From: Selaginella tamariscina
Lineage: Eukaryota; Streptophyta; Lycopodiopsida; Selaginellales; Selaginellaceae
Assembly (NCBI GenBank): GCA_003024785.1
Contig: PUQB01000392.1
Coordinates: forward strand, 124,001 to 188,000
DNA: 64,000 nucleotides
Direction of reading: 5' to 3'
Both the position numbers and the translations under genes were made by a program. The notes beneath the pieces are model-generated. The model searched no databases, had not been told where the DNA came from, and saw only the letters and a program-made list of their open reading frames with translations. This document shows positions 48,150 through 59,420 of the stretch, piece after piece. Each line of letters begins with the position of its first letter. Position 1 is the stretch's first letter.

Positions 48150-48630
48150 TTAAGGATTAAACAGCTTATTACCGCATTGACACCTCCATCCCTTAGGCTT
48201 GTAATTGGAATAGTGAGTGTTAACCTCACCTTGCGGTTGTACTGGCTTGTTATCCGTCTTCTTCGGGTCCGGAGTCGGAACCTGAATAGCTTCACACGGG
48301 ATGCACCTGTTGCATTTGTTCTGGCAGCTGGGCGGCTTTGAGCCGATGTCTGTCACAAGTGTATCGGATGCGTCCTGGACTGTTTGCACTGCCTGGCATG
48401 GTGTACAGTTATCGCACTTGTTTACACAGCTCGGCGGCTTTGAACCCGGACTGGTAGCTACCAGCCTTTCACTCTTAGTTCCTACACATACACACAAGAA
48501 TTAAGCCCCTGATCCGTGTACATGTTACACATCTGCACTCATGTAGTTAGTATTCTTACCCAGAAAGGCAGAGGTAGAACATAGAAAAAGAGCTAGAGAG
48601 AAGAAACAAGTTGAGAATTTAACAACCATG
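48150..48630 (-). CDS. EPFL (epidermal patterning factor-like) secreted peptide with duplicated Cys-rich half
   Basis: Precursor of a secreted cysteine-rich peptide of the EPF/EPFL family, ligands of ERECTA-type receptor kinases in epidermal and organ patterning. Exon 1 (48630 to about 48561) encodes a signal peptide, MVVKFSTCFFSLALFLCSTS, followed by AFLG. Exon 2 is 48481-48150, with splice phase consistent (G/GA). The mature end is typical: GWRCQCGNKLFNP-stop, with CxC and CGNKLF. Unusually, the N-terminal scaffold block occurs twice in frame: GSKPPSCVNKCDNCTPC (48446-) and GSKPPSCQNKCNRCIPC (48344-), spaced 34 residues. This gives ten cysteines in place of the usual six (or eight). CEAIQVP after copy 2 is the canonical join to the loop. 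No frame break is seen. The family call is firm; the duplication is read directly. Confidence 0.88.
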
Positions 48631-49373
48631 TTAATGGCATTTGGGAAACTATATAGTAGCTATGGAAAACAACCTGCTGACAACAGCAAAGGGAAGATTC
48701 TCTTCTTAAGTCTTTGAAGAATATATGTAACTCATCTCATTTCTCTCTCCTCCGTCCTATTATATACATATATAAATATATATCTTTACAGAACGTTGTT
48801 ACATCGTTCTGAAAGCTGTGTAGATTCCTGAAGGACTGCTGCCAACGTTAATCCAACACGCATTATATGCACTAGATGAGAGATATATCTCTTGCTCAGT
48901 ATAGTACTAACACAATTAGAAGCAAAATGCAAGGACAACGACTTCACCTAACATGGATGCATACATATTAAGTAATATTGTATTGCTTAATTTAATTATA
49001 TGATTGCTACTGTTTCTTCACATGTTCTCCAGCACGGAAATGGTATTTCCGTCCAACAGAGGAAAATTAGGCCCTGTTTTTTTTCTAATTTTTTTTTTCA
49101 GTTTAGCATTCCTTTTGAGTATGATTGATTTGACACTCACTGTCTGCATTGTATACGAAATGCTATTAAAAGCAAACTTTTGGGAGGAGAGTAGGCTTTC
49201 GGGATATGGACAAAACAAGGACGTACTTGATTTGCCTCTTTGAGCAGTCTGTCGGTGATATACTCTCACTTTGGGAGTATATTTCCTCATTAATATTATA
49301 GTTATCAAGTATAGCAATGTACTATCTGCTTGTGTTATATATTCGTCTCTAATAATATGTGTGTTCATCCTTT
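48631..49373. other. Intergenic region; EPFL promoter and PPR 3' flank
   Basis: 0.74 kb. No family-like coding is seen. The open frames at 49004-49243 (+) and 49018-49368 (-) overlap each other and look random. Confidence 0.55.
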
Positions 49374-51265
49374 TCAGGTATACAAGTTAGCCAGCAGGAC
49401 GTAGGGAGCAGTATTCTCTGGATCGAGTTCGAACAGCTTATATGCGGTCCGCACTCCACGCTCGGCGTCTTGGTACGTCTTGCATGCATGCCAAGAAGGC
49501 TACCTAAGGCAACCTCCATTGACATACAGGGAGCTTTCTCGATCAGAGCTTCTGCAGCATCCAGCTGGCCCGAGCGTCCCAGGAGATCAACCATAGAGAG
49601 GTAATGATCGCTACCCGGTTGCAAGCCGTGGTCACTCCTCATGGAATGGAAATACCTCAGCCCCGGCTCAAGAAGCCCAATATGACTGACTGCGACTAGC
49701 ACGCTTGTGAACGTCAACAGGTTCGGTTCAAAACCTTCCATAAGCATCTCGTGAAGGCTGCTCAATGCACTCTCACATTGTCTTTTGTTCATTTGGTGGG
49801 CATATCCGCTGATGAGTGCGTTCCAGGATGCCGCGTCTCTGTCCGGCATGCACTCAAAGAGACGCCTGGCCTCGTCGAGGTAACCGTTCTGGGTGTATGC
49901 CGATATCATCGCGTTCCTTAAGACGACATCTGGGTTTCTCATACATGCAAAGACCTGTTTGGCCTCCTCTATCTGACCGTATTGAGCATGTAAGACGAGC
50001 ATCATTGTGGTCGAGACCGAGTTATGCTCCAGAATCCCGTCGTGAACCTCCTTCGCTTCCTCTAGCATTCCCTTCTCTGCGAATGCCTGGAACACGGCAA
50101 CGCAGGAGATGACGTTCCTAGCTGGTATTGCCTCGAACACACGCTTTGCCTTGTCAAGGTCTGCTTCTTGGGAGTAGAGATAAGCATGAGGTTCCACGTT
50201 ACCACGCTACGTTCTGGAGCTCCCTCGAACAGTTTAACAACACCCACGCCGTCCCCGCTGTGAACGCACGCCTTGATCATCGAGTTGCACGACACCGTGT
50301 TGTGCTGGGGCATCCTCTTGAACACGAGCCTTGCATCTCCAAACCTCTGGTTATCTGCGTACGTGGTTAACATGGCAGTCCAAGAGACCACGTTTCTCGA
50401 CACTCCTCTCCTGTTGAAGACGTCTCTGGCCTCTCCGACGCATCCGTTCTGTCCAAAGGCCTCTATCATCACAGTTACTGACACCTCGCTCGTCTCCGGC
50501 ATCTCATAGAAGAGCTCTCTGGCGTCTCCAAACCTCCCCCAGCGAGAGGAAGCCTCCACAACCGCAGTCCACGAGACCACACTTCTGAATGGCATGACGT
50601 CGAACACTCGCCGCGCCTCCTGCAAATGCCCGTTTTCGGCATATGCCGAAAGCATTGCGTTCCACGCGATGACGTCCCTATGAGGTGTTTTCTTAAACAC
50701 TGACTCGGCTTTAGTGAGCTGCGAGGCTTGTCCGTATGCAGTAATCATCCTTGTGCACGCAACCACGTCCGGCTCGGGCATCAAACCGAACACGTACTCG
50801 GCCTTGTGTAGATGCCCGTTCTGGGCATATGCAGTGACCATCAAACTTAACGAAACCACGTTCCACTCGGGCATTCTTTCGAGGTAACCATACGCTTCTT
50901 GTAGATATCCTCTCTGTCCGTATACAGCAACCATGTTGTTCCATATCACAGCGTTTCTCCCTTGCATTTGCTCGAACACGTGTTTTGCATCGAAAACTGC
51001 TCCATTCTGGACATACGCATTCATCATACACGTCCAGGTATAGACGTTCTTGGGATTTGTTTGGTGGAAGACATGCTGCGCGTCTTGTGTGCTTCCGCAT
51101 TTGCCATACATCTGGATGAGGAGGTTGGCGAGGTATGTGTCCTGCTTGGTTTGGGATGTGTAGGATCTGGGCGTGGAGTTGTCTGCCACCCACAAGGTCC
51201 TTTGCGAAAGAGGATGCCTTGATTAACTTGCACAACCTCTCCCTATCAAACCTTTGCCCCGTCAT
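49374..51265 (-). CDS. PPR protein rich in short S-type motifs, frame broken
   Basis: Single-exon PPR protein with about 16 repeats, mostly the 31-residue S type (for example RNVVSWTAMLTTYADNQRFG), the style abundant in Selaginella. Start ATG 51265 (MTGQRFDRERLCKLIKASSF), then GGRQLHAQI, then repeats from TYLANLLIQMYGKCGSTQDA (51140-). The end is a partial E-like region, KLFELDPENTAPYVLLANLY, with a stop at 49374; no E+ or DYW domain follows. Three frame changes interrupt it: near 51160 (two bases missing or one extra), near 50187 (one C missing in ATCTCTACTCC) and near 49485. If read through, it is a PLS-type organelle RNA-editing or processing factor of about 630 residues. A recent pseudogene is possible. 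GC content is clearly higher than in neighbouring introns. Confidence 0.8.
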
Positions 51266-52329
51266 GTCTCCATTCTATTTATCGTCAACTTATTCATTCC
51301 CTAGTATATGCTGTATACGTAGTTTCTGTTGCACACACACCGTGGATGGTACACCTAGTACTTCCTTAATACTTTATGTACTTACCTGGCTAACAGCCCG
51401 TAAATCTTTCGGAGCAGTCTCAACAATATACATGGGCACGTATAAGTATAAACATTCGTATTATATCGAGTACAATACCTGAGAGAGAGAAATCGCGAGT
51501 AATGTGCTGTTGTGTCAGTGAAGTGTAACCAAGCTGCATGGAAAACATTTCATTTCAATTCAAATACATATACTCTCCTCTCTCTCTCTCTCTATATATA
51601 ATATATATATATATGTATGTATGTATGTATGTATATGTATGTAGTGTTGTATAGGGGATAATATATGCTGAACATAAACTTTTCAATCAATAAATTGATT
51701 CATTATTCTTAATGAGAAATGTTAAATAACTTTTATTTATATAATATTATGCAATACCTAATTAGAAACTTTAAAACATACTCGACGAAAGTAAGAGATA
51801 ATTAAGTATTAAATAGAATATAATATAAATATTTAAATATAGTTATATATGATTTTAAATTGCATAAGAGTAGATATTAAATGATAATTAGTGTAATAAT
51901 CCACAATGAAATATCACATACATTACAATTTCAACATACCGTATATTAACAGTAGTAAATACAAGATAACTACGAAACATGACAAGTTTAAAGTAACGTT
52001 TTATCTAGTGATCGGAAAACTTGTTTAAATTAGAATTAATTTAATAATAACCTACATTAATTAATATACAATGAAAGTCCCAACCGTATAAAATACATAT
52101 AAATATAAAATATAACAATACTGTATAAATTAATAACTTAATTTCCTAGTGATATTAATATAGACAGGTTCTACTGTACATGCCTTGATTACGATTTGAC
52201 GTAGATTAATAGATTCTGATTTAATATAAATTTATAAAGATATATTGTTTCACTATTCAATTACAGAATAAATTATGATAGCTTATATATTATATAAATT
52301 TTATATAATATAAGCACCCAATAATGCAG
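51266..52329. other. Intergenic AT-rich region
   Basis: 1.06 kb with (CT)n(TA)n(TGTA)n microsatellites at 51573-51640. Otherwise it is AT-rich without coding or repeat structure that I can see. Confidence 0.6.
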
Positions 52330-53444
52330 CTAATCAATGTCAATGTCAGCTATGTCGATTTCCTCTTTAAGATTCTGTAATACAGACATAGTAAAAAACG
52401 AATAAAATTTTAATTTACATAGCTATTTAACTTATATTATATTAATATATAATATAATGAATATATAATACTGGTTTTGCAGATAAGGATATTCCTCCTT
52501 TGACACGAGAATATTCTAAAATATGTGTGTGTATGTAAAAGCAAGCACGTATGTATATACATTTTCTTAAACACTCACCTGCCATGTATCACCTTGGAGG
52601 TAGAAAACACACACGCACGCACGCACTGTGTGTATTAAGTACCTTGCGACTGGATACCCCCAGCTTGCTTCTCTATTTTAGATTGTTAATGATAAAATTT
52701 AGATTTACAGTTCTATATATTAAATAATGTTTTTCTTTTATCTATTCTGATATGTTTAATTCAATAAAAACGTATTAATGATGTTTATAATCATATACTT
52801 GATTATGAAATTAAGTTTTAATTAGAAACCTGTTTTGTATTAAACAACTTGACCAAGGCATGCATGCATTCTGAGTATGGTTCATAAAAATAAGATCCAC
52901 TGGAAACACATATAAAATGTACACACACACGCACACACATACGGACGAAGAGGAAAGGGAAGAATGAGTGCGCCTTAGAAGTGGTTTTTTTTTAGATAAA
53001 AAGTGTTTAAGGTTAATTAATTATTAATTATTTTCTTAATCATGTTTAGGTTAAAATTCCCGAACGCGTTTGCCAATGGTTACGGGTGTATATATTAAGT
53101 ACCTGAACTAAAGAAGCTGAAAAACACCATAAACAATATGTTAATAGGATTTATTTATAATATATAAATGAAGCATATATTTTAGTATATTAATGACTTT
53201 TTGTATAGAGGGGATCTGCCTGATAAGTCCGCCATGATCTTGTTAACACTGCAGAGATAACACAATAAATGTTAAGAATGTGTATGTATATGATAACATA
53301 CACACGTACACATACACACACACGTGTGTGTGTGTTTGTGGTGAGTAAATGTGTACTTAGCATTCACCTGTCTTGTGTGGCTTGTACAAAGTAAACTGTA
53401 TGGCATCGCTTGTTCTTTTTTATTAAGATCTTCAACCACTACAG

Positions 53445-53480
<36 letters not shown>

Positions 53481-53915
53481 TTAAAAGAGAAATAATATTA
53501 TATATAAGGAAATCAAATAATAATATGTATATATACATGAAATGCCTTCGTCCGCAAGAAGAAGACATAAAAAACAAGTACTCAAATTTCACACAAGTTA
53601 CGAAGTACTCAAATTTGTATAGATAATTACACACACATATATCCATATGTATGTATCTATCTATCTATATATTATGTATAACTTCCAATCTTTAAGACTG
53701 TCTCTCACACTAGCGAGCATTTCCGTTAATAATCCTGGATACAACACCAACGTGTGTGTATACAATGTAATATATGTTTTTATGCAATCGAGATGATGCG
53801 TGTTTATGACACAAATACTTACAAACAATATATATGTGCGCGCGTGTGTGCGTGTGTTCTTGTGTTAAATATGAAAGATTAATTATCGTAAACCACATTA
53901 AATCCAGCACCCCAT
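52330..53915 (-). CDS. Tentative multi-exon gene of unknown function
   Basis: I do not recognise this gene. Several short minus-strand stretches have good splice sites and non-repetitive coding. They are LLTEMLASVRDSLKDW (53734-), VVEDLNKKEQAMPYS (53440-53368, donor gtgaat), VNKIMADLSGR (53256-), EKQAGGIQSQ (52678-52643), GDTWQ (52599-52581), NILVSKEEYPYLQNQ (52516-52474) and NLKEEIDIADIDID-stop (52330). A telo-box directly precedes a possible ATG at 53915, as in four other genes here, but the first frame closes after five codons, so exon 1 is uncertain. The acidic C-terminus and alpha-helical character suggest a small complex subunit. Joining phases are not all satisfied, possibly because of one-base errors. 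Confidence 0.35.
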
Positions 53916-53929
53916 TCTAAACCCTAAAC
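53916..53929 (-). promoter_or_regulatory. Telo-box next to tentative start codon
   Basis: The plus strand tctaaaccctaaac gives TTTAGGGTTTAGA immediately upstream of an ATG at 53915 on the minus strand. Confidence 0.4.
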
Positions 53930-53957
53930 ATACACGTGGCACTAGGGGCTGTTTACT

Positions 53958-54080
53958 AGGTTGAGAATAACTATTAAGTTAAATGTAAATTCATTAGGTT
54001 AAGGATAATAATTAAGTTAAATGAATAAATTTATCATCTTAAGAATAACAATTAAGTTAAGCATTTTTATTGGGATACAT
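53958..54080. repeat. Three-copy diverged tandem repeat, about 40-bp unit
   Basis: Units starting near 53960, 53998 and 54037 share the pattern (g/a)gaataactattaagttaa followed by an AT spacer. The core ataa(c/t)(t/a)attaagttaa is found in all three. Confidence 0.6.
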
Positions 54081-54153
54081 TAAAGAATAATGCTTTTATT
54101 TAAAGAGAGCTTAATTTTTATAAATGTATTTATTAATATATACTTTACATTCT

Positions 54154-55478
54154 AGGCCCACTTTCCACTAGCAGTTGGTTATTTGGTCCTTGCTAAATTA
54201 AAAAAAAATGCACATCATTAATAATAACTATCATTATGGTTTTCCATTAGAGTGGTTAATTGAATTAAAAATTAAATTAAAAATTAAATTACTACTATGA
54301 GCAATTTCATTTAACCGTGGTTAATGAGTTTTTTTTTTATTAATTAAGGTTTTTGGGCTTGAAGATATGAATACGTGTGTGTCATATATTGTAAAGACTT
54401 GAGAATAAATTATATGAAAAAGATAAAATATAAATATATTAAATATATAAGTCAATGTATATATTGTTCATATATATGTATTAATTGTATCAAATGGTAC
54501 AATGATTCCTGTGTATATTAAATAATTAACTATAAACATAAATTATAACTTTTCATTAAACTTATACATTTTTGTTTATATATATAAAGTTATATATTTT
54601 TTTCAGGCATTCTTGTTTTCAAAACTTGTGTGTATGTGTAAAACAAATGCATCTTGCATACATAAAACATATCAATACACACACATATATACATATGTTT
54701 ATATATGCATATATACATGCATAGAGAGAGAAAGAGATTACATGCATAATTATATGCACTCATGCATATGGGGCAAGTATTATGCATGGAGAGAGAGATT
54801 ACACACACATGGAAAGAGAGATATTTTTATAATTCTAATATTGAGGCTTTTCTCTTCATAATGCAAAAATGAATGTAATTAGAATATATATGAGTTACAT
54901 AAATACATACATGCATAATATAATATATGTTATATGTATATATTTATGTATTTATAATATAAAAACACATATTAAAAGATGTATGAGTATCTTACCAAAT
55001 CCTTTTTGTTGATCAACTTTTTTCAGTATTGAGAAGCTTACCATCTTTATTTAATGAAAAAAAAAAGTAATTAAAATAAAAAAGAGATCATTGCACATAA
55101 ATTGATTAATAACAAATGATAAAAAGATCGATTGGTAGTTGCCATAGGCTGTGGCACTTTGCCATCTTGTAATCCCAAATAAATCTCCATGGGCTCATGT
55201 AAGGAAATAAAAGACAAACTTAATAATAACCTACATATTTAAATTATACATGTGTCACTATTTTATGCATGGTAGCCATATAACCGGGCAAAATTGCCCG
55301 GTTGTTTGGCTACCACCAAAAAGTCATACAGGTGCCACGTAGCTGCCACATAGGTGTTATATAGATATTAAATTTTAAATAACCAATAACTGGAAAAACA
55401 AACTGCTGATAGAATAAATAATTTGTTAAAATTTGATTGGTTGAGACAATTAACCACCCGCTAGTGAAAAGTGAGCCT
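54154..55478. mobile_element. Non-autonomous TIR DNA element, about 1.3 kb
   Basis: The left end begins aggcccactttccactagca (54154). The right end, read on the opposite strand, begins aggctcacttttcactagcg (from 55478 inwards). The match runs about 32 bases with few mismatches, so these are terminal inverted repeats. No transposase reading frame is seen inside; the interior is AT-rich. A second, direct-orientation copy of the terminal motif (ttttccattagagtggttaa) lies just inside, at 54240-54262. An obvious target-site duplication was not found. Superfamily unassigned. Confidence 0.55.
55271..55314. repeat. Short palindrome (hairpin) inside the TIR element
   Basis: ggtagcc...aaccgggcaa / aa / ttgcccggtt...ggctacc: two 21-base arms with about three mismatches and a two-base centre. 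It is GC-rich against an AT-rich background. Confidence 0.75.
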
Positions 55479-55689
55479 TATTAATAATCACTTTCATGTA
55501 ACACTAATAGTTTACATTTACCGCTATAATTAACACTCTTTATGGTGCACATTAGTTATAAATATGTATATATAATGTAAGTAATAATAATAACCCCTAT
55601 GTGAATTGAGACAACACTTCTCAATCTTCTAGAATGTTTAATCATTTATTTTTTGATCGAGACAAGACTTTTCATTATGCCAACATGTT

Positions 55690-55975
55690 TAATTTTCTCT
55701 TTCTTCATTGTTATAACACACATTTTTTATTTTGGTTGTGTTAATTCGTGAATATAAAAGTGAAGCAATTTAAGGATGCAATAAAATTATTTATAAAAAT
55801 ACATTTATCATGCCCTTATTATTTTTTCAAATGTTTTATGAATACACTTTTATATTCATGAATCAACCAAATAAATATACTATTTATTTTGATAAAAAAA
55901 CGTATGTTGTACTCTTGGAGAAAAAAATAAAAACTTTTCAATTTCGCAATTCATAGTTTGTGTTATAAAAAAGTG
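55690..55975. repeat. Imperfect inverted repeat in AT-rich DNA
   Basis: Segments ttggttgtgttaattcgtga (55731-) and the reverse complement of ttcatgaatcaaccaa (55855-) pair, and gtgaatataaaagtg recurs in inverted form. It may be a degraded foldback element, or an AT-rich coincidence at the outer ends. Confidence 0.35.
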
Positions 55976-57083
55976 ATGAAAGAATTGGATACATAAATCA
56001 CAGAGTGACTTAATTAGATAAGTCTTAATATTTATTAAATATTAAAAATGTTCCAAGCAAACATATTACATGTTTATATATTTTCAATTTTAATATTTAT
56101 GTTGTTTCAATTTTCTATGTTTGTACGAGAGAACTCGTAATGCTAAGGCTTTAAAGGGTAGCAAGGCTATAATAAAATAATTTTTGCCAGATGCCCACGA
56201 GAGTAATAAAGCTTTGACAGGATGAATCTCATCAATTACCCTAGAGGGAATGATGAATACGGCATGATATAATTGGCCAAGGAGGGCAAGAAGGCTTGGG
56301 CAAGATAAGCCCAATATAAGATTTTCAAGAATATTCGATATTACTTAAGATTTCTTAATCTGTATAGTAAATAAATCAACATATATACATTTCTTGTAAT
56401 AGAAATACATATAATGAGTGTGTGTATACATTATACATTTATATCATTATGAATGAACCAATTCAAATATTATCTTTCATATAAACATATACATACATTA
56501 TAATGCAAATACATATTCATGTACATACATAACAATGGGAATACACATACATCTATGTTCTAATGGATTTGCGCATTTGTGTATACTAAAAGTGTATGTA
56601 CATGATACATTTATATATATATATATATATATTATTATATACATGTACATACATAACACAATATGCATCCACAAACACATTGCTGCCGCCATGTAAATTA
56701 TGTTGCCACCATGTCTTGCCACCTCTTTTAGCCTTAGCTCCTCATGCCTTGCAGCTTGTTACTGTTGCTTTCTAACGCTAATGAACACAATCCTTAATTT
56801 CATATGTATGTATAAATATATGTGTGTGTGTCTTATGTATGTGATAAATGTAAATATAAGAGAAATGTGTATGTATGAATGTAATGTATAAAGATAAATA
56901 TATTTAAATATATGATTTATAAATAATATAGTAAATGTATATAAGATATATGTATAATAAAGTACATTTAAATGTATGATTTAATATATAATAATTCTAC
57001 ATCAATAAACCTAAATATACACATATGCAACACTACAATGAAAATTTGTTTTCAAGTAAGTTATATAATCATTTATGGAGTAC
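55976..57083. other. AT-rich intergenic DNA
   Basis: 1.1 kb without supported genes. It contains (TA)n and (TACA)n tracts near 56495-56660. Confidence 0.55.
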
Positions 57084-57806
57084 GGAAAGATAAATATTAA
57101 TGCGTATTGTAGTGCCTGTTTGAATGTGTATAAATGTAGTTATAATAGTAATTGGAGGCTTTGTTAGCACAATATTAATAACATTTTCAAAGGAAGTTCT
57201 ATCCCTTATTATGTATTGATACACATATTTATTAAAATAATAAATAAATAAATAATACACATGTTTATTCATAAAAAAAACACATACATTTCACACTTAT
57301 ATATTTATATGTAAGATAAAGAAATATTATATATGCATGTTTTATAACATAACATGCTTGAGTGTTTTAATTAAACAAATTGAGTTAATTAGGAATAAGA
57401 TACCCATTCCGTATAATATGAATAAATTAACTCAATTTATTTAGTATTATTGATAATTCCCATAAACCTTTAGTTATTAATAACACTAAACAAATTGAGT
57501 TTGTTTATTCATATTATATGTGAATGTGTATCTTATTCTTAATTAACTCAATTTGTTTATTTAAAACACTCAAGCATGTTATGTTATAAAAATGCATATA
57601 TAATATTTCCTTACTACATATATATTATCTGTTATTTTTTTAGTAAACATGTGTATATTTAATTATTTATTCTTTTAATAAAGATGTGTGTCAATATATA
57701 GAACTTTCTCTGAAATTATTATTAATATTATGTCAATAAAGCTTCCAATTACTATGATAAAAACATTTATACACACTTGAACACACATTAGCATACACAT
57801 CTTTCA
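57084..57806. repeat. Large foldback: long inverted repeat, arms about 370 and 330 bp
   Basis: Left arm 57084-57456 and right arm 57474-57806 are reverse complements with moderate divergence and a few indels. They flank a loop of about 17 bases (57457-57473). One 49-base block containing taacataacatgcttgagtg has a single mismatch between arms. An insertion of about 40 bases (around 57285-57320) is present only in the left arm. No protein is encoded. It is a foldback/MITE or inverted duplication whose transcript would form a long hairpin. Confidence 0.85.
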
Positions 57807-58379
57807 CTACCCGCCCAATCAAGATGGGCAGCATTACCATACATGCTTTGCTGCATTCATTAGCCATACCCCTGCATTTACATCATTTACATTCATACCT
57901 TCACATTTCTCATACATATCACATATATATTATTTGTTAATTAGGGTTAGGGCTATGTGAAATGGGCAAGTAGGAACTAAGCTAATAGAGTTGGCTAGGC
58001 ATGGCAGTAGCAAAATCACATGGTAGCAACAACAATTAAGTATGTATGTATGTGTGGATGTATATTGACAATGTGTTATGTATGTATTATATTAGTATGT
58101 ATTAATGTATCATGTGCATACACTTGGGAGATAACCGACCGGACTAACCCTAAACATCTAAGTGCATTAAGCAAGGCTGTTTCTCATTACATCTAGGGTA
58201 TATTAACATAGTATAATAAGTAACAACAAATGTGACACATAGTATAATAGGTAACAACAAATATGACACTTTTCATTTGAAATAAGTTTTCATCTGGTAG
58301 TTCATCCTTGATCCCTACTCCTTCTTCCCTAGTCATAATCCGACTTAGATAATTTGCTTATTGATGCAGCTTCTCCATC
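57807..58379. other. Intergenic DNA with a short tandem repeat
   Basis: No gene seen. It includes (GTAT)n near 58040 and the two-copy repeat at 58207-58268. Confidence 0.5.
58207..58268. repeat. Two-copy tandem repeat, 31-bp unit
   Basis: The unit beginning catagtataataagtaacaa at 58207-58237 is repeated at 58238-58268 with two substitutions. Confidence 0.85.
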
Positions 58380-59420
58380 TTGTGAATATTTAGAAATCAA
58401 ATTCTTGTAATCACAAGAACCATTGTATCAACCTCCCTTCGAGTTTTGTTTTGCTTAACAAGTGTATAAGTGCCTGGTGATTCATAATAAATTCTACCTT
58501 ATTTGCAAGTAGATTGTGTTGAAACTTCTTTGCAGCATACACCATTCCCAAGGCCTTATTCTCCGTAGTTGTGTAGTTTTACTCTACATGTGTCAATCTT
58601 CTACTAGCAAAATATAGGCCAATTCTTCATGTCATTTTGCGTCTGGATCAATATACATTTAATGGCGTAATACGATGCGTCCACTTGTACGTGAAATTCC
58701 TGTGTTCAATTCAGGCTAACCAAAATAAGTGCCTTGGTTAATGCAATTTTCAATGTTTTAAAATCTCTTCTCACACTCTCAGTTTCATTCAAATGGTTGT
58801 CATTTCCTTAGTAGCATCATCAATGGTTTCACTATGATACCCCATTTTGCTGAGTAATCATTGAATTTTATTGACATCTGTGAGTGCTTCCATAGTTCGT
58901 ATCACTCTTACTTTATCTTGATTCAACATTATCTTTTCTTTGCATATGATGTGACCCAATAGTACTCCTGATTTCATGCAAAACATGTATTTCTCCGGAT
59001 TGAGTGCTATATTGTTCATTTGACACTTTTCAAAACATTTCGTCAGATACTCTAAATGGTTGTTTTTTGACTCATAAATGCTAAAATTGTCCCAAAAACC
59101 CTTCATAAACATTGTTAAATAGTCTCGAAATGGTTCACTCACCAATCACTAAAAGGTGAATGGTACATTGCACAATCCAAAAGGTATGATGCGGTATGTA
59201 TAAGCTCCCCATGGACTGATGAAGGTTGTCTTTGGTTGGTCCGCTTCCTCAACTTAAACTTGGTTGTATCATAATAATCGTGGTTCAGGACACTCCTTGT
59301 CACCCTAAAGGGGGTTGTACACCATGATGAGGGTGAATTCTTAATTGGTAAGTCACAATGCCTTCGCTTTGTCATAGAGGTATGTGCAAAGCATGTCTCC
59401 TTAGCAGGGTTGGGCATGAG
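58380..59420 (-). mobile_element. Degenerate Ty3/gypsy fragment: reverse transcriptase and RNase H
   Basis: The minus strand encodes pieces of a plant LTR-retrotransposon polymerase. Reverse transcriptase comes first (59330-58860): LEYLTKCFEKCQMNNIALNP, then EKYMFCMKSGVLLGHIICKE. An RNase H start follows (about 58600-58400: YTTTENKALGMVYAAKKFQH, then LLSKTKLEGRLIQW). The catalytic YxDD-type box reads FWDNFSIY, with Asn for the second Asp, and stops and frame changes interrupt the region. No integrase, protease, gag or LTR was recognised next to it. It is separate from the LTR element at 60776-64000. Confidence 0.75.

Noticed and set aside
49004-49368. Continuation of the second PPR gene to the left of 49374
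   Set aside because: The overlapping frames there show no PPR, E+ or DYW motifs.
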